From JBCCSZ01 sp039199225 (GTDB lineage: Bacteria > Bacteroidota > Bacteroidia > Chitinophagales > Saprospiraceae), in the NCBI GenBank assembly GCA_039199225.1, contig JBCCSZ010000088.1, forward strand, positions 1 to 25,073: 25,073 nt of DNA. The letters are read 5' to 3'. Below are positions 22,201-25,073 of the stretch, piece by piece. Numbering within the stretch: position 1 is the first letter of the stretch; each line of letters starts with the position of its first letter. A program made the translations under genes and the position numbers. Below the pieces are notes generated by a model. It was not told the origin of the DNA and made no database searches. It saw nothing but the letters and a program-made list of their open reading frames with translations.

Positions 22201-25073
22201 ATCCAATGGTTCCAGCGGCTGCAACGACCTTTAATTTAGTGGGGGATTTAAACCCAGACCCTGCGCTGCCCACGGTTGCAGAAGGCTGTGGTACAGTCAC
22301 CCTATCTTCTAATGATGTAACATCTGAAGTCGATTGTATCCGTACCGTTGAGCGTACATACACTGCGATAGACCAGACCAATAATAGCAGTCAATGTGTT
22401 CAAACCTTCACCTTTACGGTAGACACAGAGGCCCCGGTTTTCAACGAGGCTCTGCCGATGGATGCCACGGTTGAATGCGATGCCATTCCTGCTGCAGTAA
22501 TGCTGACAGCGATGGACAATTGCGCTCCTGGCACGATGCCGATGACAATTCCCTTTGTGTTCATCAATGAAATCCACTACGACAATGTCGGAACGGATGC
22601 TGGTGAGTTTATTGAAGTAGCTGGAACGGCTGGTTTTGATTTGAGTGCTTGCCAATTGGTGTTGTACAATGGGGCCAACGGAATGACCTATGATGCGCCG
22701 ACGATTTTGAGTGGAACGATTGACGATGAAGGATCGGGTTTTGGAGCGGTATCTTTTGCCTATCCGGTGAATGGCATCCAAAACGGTCCGGATGGTGTGG
22801 CTTTGGTTTGCAATGGCGTGGTGATTGAATTTCTATCCTATGAAGGCAGCTTCATGGCTGTTGGTGGCCCTGCAGACGGGATGATGTCTACTGATATTGG
22901 CGTGAGCGAAGATGGTGGAACCTTGGTTGGAGAGTCCCTTCAAAGAACAGGTACGGGTTGCCCGTCAAGCTCCTTTGGCTGGATGACTCCAATGCCTGAG
23001 AGCCCTGGCAGCTTGAACATGATGCAGGTTTTCGATCCGATGGCTTGTGCGATGACCAATCCTGGTGTAGCGCCATTTGTGCGAATCACAGAAATCCACT
23101 ACGACAACGATGGTACAGACAGTGGTGAGTTCATCGAAGTATCCGGTACAGCTGGCTTTGACTTGAGTACTTGCGAGCTGGTATTGTACAACGGTGCCAA
23201 TAGCATGACCTACGGAATGATGAGTTTGAGCGGCATGATAGACGATGAGGGAGCCGGTTTTGGAGCGGTATCTTTTGCCTATCCAGTAGATGGTATCCAA
23301 AATGGTTCACCGGATGGTGTGGCTTTGGTGTGCAACGGGATGGTGGTTGAATTCCTATCGTACGAAGGCAGCTTCACAGCGATGGGTGGTCCAGCCGATG
23401 GCTTGACCTCGACGGATATTGGCGTTTCAGAAACCAGTGCAACGCTGATTGGACAGTCCCTTCAACTGGGTGGCACAGGCTGTAGCGATACAGACTTGAG
23501 CTGGTCCGGCCCTCAGTCAGAATCTCCTGGCAGCTTGAATGCCGGCTTGACCTTTGCTGGCTGCCCTGGCCCACCGGTACAAATCGTTGCAGACTTTATG
23601 GAAAGCAGTGTGACGGCCAGTACCTGCCCTCAAGAAAGAACAATCACACGGACCTGGACGGCGACGGATGCCTGTGGCAACTCGACCCAGCACGTTCAGA
23701 CCTTAGTGGTAGAAGATACAACTCCTCCAACTTTTGTTTGTCCTCCTGCTGATACGCTGGTCAACTGCGATTCTGTACCAGAAGCAGTTGATCTGACGGC
23801 CTTTGACAATTGCGATGTATCGGGCATCACCCAGACGTTTTGGATCAACGAAATCCACTACGACAATACAGGTACAGATGTTGGTGAATTCATCGAAATA
23901 GCCGGTATGGCGGGCGTTAATTTATCCTTCTACAGCTTGGCCTTGTACAATGGAGCCAACGGTGAGTTGGATCAATTGGTGATGCTGACCGGAGTGATCG
24001 ACGATGAAGGCAAAGGCTTCGGTGCCTTGTCCTTCGCCATCCCAGGCATCATGAACGGTTCACCGGATGGTGTAGCCCTAGTACAAAACTCAAATGGAGC
24101 AACTTTAGCTTTCCTAAGCTGGGAAGGTACCTTCATGGCCGTGGATGGTCCTGCAGTAGGCATGACCTCAACGGACATCGGCGTATCCGAGCCGAACACC
24201 ACGCCGATTGGTGAGTCTCTACAGCTCAAAGGCAGTGGCACCAATGGTACGGACTTCACCTGGACCGCTCCATCTGCGGAGTCTCCAGGCAGCCTGAATG
24301 CAGATCAAATGGTGATCGGCAACTTGATGGCAACCTATCTGGGTGAGACTGCTGTTCCTGGCTCCTGCCCACAAGAAATGACACTGACCCGTACATGGGA
24401 GGTCACCGATGCCTGTGGCAATACCAATACCCACACCCAAACGCTGATGGTTCAAGATACGACGCCTCCAACAGTAGTGGTGGTGGACGTCACGGTAGAA
24501 TTGGATCAAGACGGCATGGGTTCCATCACAGCGATGGACATCGATGGTGGCAGCACCGACAACTGCTCAACCAACCTGACCTTGACAGCAGCACCAATGG
24601 ACTTTGATTGCAATGATTTAGGTCCCAATGATGTACAGCTGACAGTAGAAGATGAATGTGGCAACTCAGCTACAGCAACTGCGGTGGTGACAGTAGAAGA
24701 CAACATCGCTCCAATCATCGCCTGCAACAACGATCTGACCATTACCCTTGATCCGGGTGAGTGCCGGACGCTGTTCAATCCAGTGGTGTTTGCCACGGAT
24801 AATTGCGATACAGACGTAGACATCGTCCAATTGGAAGGACCAATGGATGGTGACTTGCTGGAAAAAGATACGACTTACACCTACAGCTACCAGGCTACGG
24901 ATGATTCTGGCAACACAGATGTATGTGTGTTCACAGTAACAATCGAAGAGTTTCCAAATCCATCGCCAAGTCTGAGCTGCAATGATATGGTAAACGTCTC
25001 TTTGGATACGCTTTGCGAAGCCTTGATCACCCCAGATGTGGTTTTGGAAGGAGGTCCATATGGCTGCTTGGAA
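19245..25073 (+). CDS. Giant modular surface protein: CUB-like, GGxYSG repeats, HYR domains and LTD-like inserts (3' end outside window)
   Basis: 1943 residues visible, open to the window edge. The ATG at 19245 begins a signal peptide (about 1-25, IGIAFILLSSVLMEA/Q). Order of modules: CUB-like copy 1 (27-142); two 76-80-residue modules with GG-[AV]-YSG-x-GVT (from 153 and 229); CUB-like copy 2 (306-413); four more such modules (from 423, 500, 580, 660); an unassigned region rich in Saprospiraceae-type motifs (about 737-970); HYR 1 (970-1060); then HYR 2 and HYR 3, each interrupted after its DNC motif by LTD-like modules (1106-1258 and 1280-1432 in HYR 2, 1533-1685 in HYR 3). Each HYR resumes with CPQE...TRTW...TDACGN. 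HYR 4 and 5 follow (1748-1826, 1826-1911), then another module begins. No catalytic motif is visible. The length and all-beta modules suggest an adhesin or surface fibre; a T9SS tail would be expected beyond the window but is not seen. Confidence 0.92.
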   Translation, partial: MNISTNLLRVIGIAFILLSSVLMEAQCPTGQTSNTYCYGRNEVDVVAFEFCPSSGMVARSTITAGLYNSILPANLEGLTVYEGASGSGTGGTIVFGPADGDLTGTVITASAPDLCLIFVSNSNAINVATTCQDGTATQLEVCSQSLPASTVTFAAPADLCENASVQTGLSGGNPSGGAYSGSGVTDDGNGMTYSFDPAAAGVGIATITYMQGGNAAMDSLEIFDATISFTAPADLCIDEGIQTGLGGGLPIGGVYSGNGVTDNGNGTYTFNPGAAGLGVTTITYTGPAPCFSQATDDIEVLAACGCPIGQTNFFGCYGNNETDAVLFEVCPTAGMAANATITAGSFGSDDNLRVYRGASGSVTSGDLIFGPANGDVSGNIIDGGAADQCLIFVVSSGALFSCQDGVEAGLAVCGTSVAPAVTLILLDDFCIDEGIQMGLSGGTPSGGVYSGSGVTDDGNGMTFAFDPMSAGVGTTTVTYTLGGDADDADIEVFALPIVAFTAPNDVCINESQFLSTALGSPAGGVYSGPGVTNIGNGLSFLFDPATAGIGTHTITYSFTDANGCSGSATDDIEVLPIPTFTAPADLCVDAGVQNGLGGGTPVGGVYSGPGVTDDGNGMTYSFDPSAAGVGVHTITYTIAGNPCPVASDDIEVFDLPAVSLSTAASYCLDAAIQNTPLIGGMPAGGVYSGPGVTDNGLGTGYFLDPTVGGPGTISIIYTLTDANGCTNADTSDIEIIDCGFVITDPCRCLNNATVIDPVARTGGMDGQFSELISIVDETGAMLPSGQTWTVTAASQAFDAFNIPAVGVQSAGVPIATDGSVTLSYNMTLGTYELPFVHEDRRAYSITIEGPFGAGSPVNQSFTISNACQYPHPIFDPQLPDAICAFDPVILLGGRDTNNIAAENITFTIDGNPATFFDPSVLSPGDRLVVMTFDGADDGNNGISPDGGTTFASPGCIQTVQRVVNIGDRPPVITCPPNNFGLPMGCNPMVPAAATTFNLVGDLNPDPALPTVAEGCGTVTLSSNDVTSEVDCIRTVERTYTAIDQTNNSSQCVQTFTFTVDTEAPVFNEALPMDATVECDAIPAAVMLTAMDNCAPGTMPMTIPFVFINEIHYDNVGTDAGEFIEVAGTAGFDLSACQLVLYNGANGMTYDAPTILSGTIDDEGSGFGAVSFAYPVNGIQNGPDGVALVCNGVVIEFLSYEGSFMAVGGPADGMMSTDIGVSEDGGTLVGESLQRTGTGCPSSSFGWMTPMPESPGSLNMMQVFDPMACAMTNPGVAPFVRITEIHYDNDGTDSGEFIEVSGTAGFDLSTCELVLYNGANSMTYGMMSLSGMIDDEGAGFGAVSFAYPVDGIQNGSPDGVALVCNGMVVEFLSYEGSFTAMGGPADGLTSTDIGVSETSATLIGQSLQLGGTGCSDTDLSWSGPQSESPGSLNAGLTFAGCPGPPVQIVADFMESSVTASTCPQERTITRTWTATDACGNSTQHVQTLVVEDTTPPTFVCPPADTLVNCDSVPEAVDLTAFDNCDVSGITQTFWINEIHYDNTGTDVGEFIEIAGMAGVNLSFYSLALYNGANGELDQLVMLTGVIDDEGKGFGALSFAIPGIMNGSPDGVALVQNSNGATLAFLSWEGTFMAVDGPAVGMTSTDIGVSEPNTTPIGESLQLKGSGTNGTDFTWTAPSAESPGSLNADQMVIGNLMATYLGETAVPGSCPQEMTLTRTWEVTDACGNTNTHTQTLMVQDTTPPTVVVVDVTVELDQDGMGSITAMDIDGGSTDNCSTNLTLTAAPMDFDCNDLGPNDVQLTVEDECGNSATATAVVTVEDNIAPIIACNNDLTITLDPGECRTLFNPVVFATDNCDTDVDIVQLEGPMDGDLLEKDTTYTYSYQATDDSGNTDVCVFTVTIEEFPNPSPSLSCNDMVNVSLDTLCEALITPDVVLEGGPYGCLE
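19323..19670 (+). repeat. CUB-like module copy 1
   Basis: Residues 27-142 of the giant protein: CPTGQT, AFEFCP, TITAG, LTVYEGASGSG, then LCLIFVSNSN and CQDG. It is clearly homologous to copy 2 at 20160-20483 (CPIGQT, LFEVCP, TITAG, LRVYRGASGS, QCLIFVVSSG, CQDG). The xVYxGAS strand and later C-x-IF-V strand resemble CUB-type carbohydrate or protein-binding sandwiches. Confidence 0.7.
19701..20157 (+). repeat. GGxYSGxGVT modules 1-2
   Basis: Two tandem modules of 76-77 residues, starting F-x-APADLC, with GLxGGxPxGG-[AV]-YSG, GVTD-[DN]-GNG, an FxPxAAGxG turn and a TITY strand. They lie between the two CUB-like copies. They are probably small Ig-like beta-sandwiches; I know no settled family name. 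Confidence 0.75.
20160..20483 (+). repeat. CUB-like module copy 2
   Basis: Residues 306-413, paralogous to copy 1 (see 19323-19670) with the same cysteine positions. Its position after two GGxYSG modules suggests that a CUB-plus-modules block was duplicated. Confidence 0.7.
20511..21450 (+). repeat. GGxYSGxGVT modules 3-6
   Basis: Four further tandem copies starting at residues 423, 500, 580 and 660, each with GGVYSG-[SP]-GVT and a TxTY or SIIY strand; three (modules 3-5) end in a DxxIEVx strand and module 6 in DIEII. Module 6 is the most divergent. Together with modules 1-2 the protein has six. Confidence 0.75.
22560..23018 (+). repeat. LTD-like module copy 1 (inserted in HYR 2)
   Basis: 153 residues (1106-1258), starting FINEIHYDN and ending ESPGSLN, with GEFIEVAG, LVLYNGANG, IDDEGSGFGAVSF, PDGVALV, FLSYEGSF and STDIGVSE. 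This resembles the lamin-tail-type (LTD) domain found in bacterial exported proteins. It is 29 bases identical to copy 2 at 22737-22765 versus 23256-23284. Confidence 0.8.
23082..23540 (+). repeat. LTD-like module copy 2 (inserted in HYR 2)
   Basis: 153 residues (1280-1432), in tandem with copy 1 and very close to it in protein and DNA. Same landmarks (TEIHYDND, GEFIEVSG, STDIGVSE, ESPGSLN). The linker between copies is 21 residues. Confidence 0.8.
23841..24299 (+). repeat. LTD-like module copy 3 (inserted in HYR 3)
   Basis: Again exactly 153 residues (1533-1685), beginning INEIHYDNTG and ending ESPGSLN, but more diverged from copies 1 and 2 (FLSWEGTF, AIPGIMNGSPDG). It sits alone within HYR 3. 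Confidence 0.8.

Noticed and set aside
19245..25073. Modular repeats as a CRISPR or mobile-element array
   Set aside because: The repeats are coding, in frame, 76-153 residues long and diverged as protein modules; no transposase, spacer structure or target duplication was seen.

Overview
The window looks like a chromosomal piece of a Bacteroidota bacterium, most likely of the Saprospiraceae (Lewinella/Haliscomenobacter-like). This rests on protein content rather than any marker gene. Five of the secreted proteins end in a type IX secretion (T9SS) type A sorting domain. Two-component-regulator propellers with a Y_Y_Y domain, HYR, DUF11 and DUF7619-like modules, CRTAC1/ASPIC-UnbV proteins, DUF1573 and peptidase S74 surface proteins are all typical of that family. 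No rRNA, tRNA, CRISPR array, transposase or phage module was seen. Both ends of the window cut through large genes.

Layout. 1-2333 (minus): the first 777 residues of a periplasmic sensor with 14 propeller repeats, cut off in its Y_Y_Y domain. 2540-3145 (plus): a lone Uma2-family nuclease-like gene. 3213-6983 (minus): a secreted clan GH-A glycoside-hydrolase-like enzyme followed by Ig-like and DUF11-like modules on polyglycine linkers and a T9SS tail. 7296-10664 (minus): a secreted propeller/DUF7619/T9SS protein that apparently starts at TTG. 10847-12639 (plus): an uncharacterised all-helical protein followed 23 bases later by a DUF1573 protein, probably one operon. 13124-17922 (plus): an S74-domain fibre-like surface protein, a small coiled-coil T9SS protein, and a seven-bladed CRTAC1-type protein with a T9SS tail. 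18020-18793 (minus): a small secreted protein with a cysteine-rich head and T9SS tail. 19245-25073 (plus): a giant modular adhesin-like protein of at least 1943 residues that runs off the window.

The common theme is the cell surface. Almost everything carries a signal peptide, and the T9SS would move several products across the outer membrane. The enzyme at 3213-6983 could attack polysaccharide. The S74 protein and its coiled-coil neighbour could form an oligomeric surface structure, and the giant protein could mediate adhesion. No shared pathway can be proved from the sequence. Convergent gene pairs are closed by hairpins at 3148-3179 and 17959-17994, and the 7296-10664 gene by a clear hairpin at 7201-7226.

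The points most worth a second look are these: HYR domains split at the same place by 153-residue LTD-like modules in the giant protein; the S74 protein paired with a T9SS protein whose heptad coil ends in two adjacent cysteines; perfect dyads next to several start codons, one touching the ATG at 2333; and two small open frames in the long intergenic gaps (12951-13103 minus and 19046-19240 plus).
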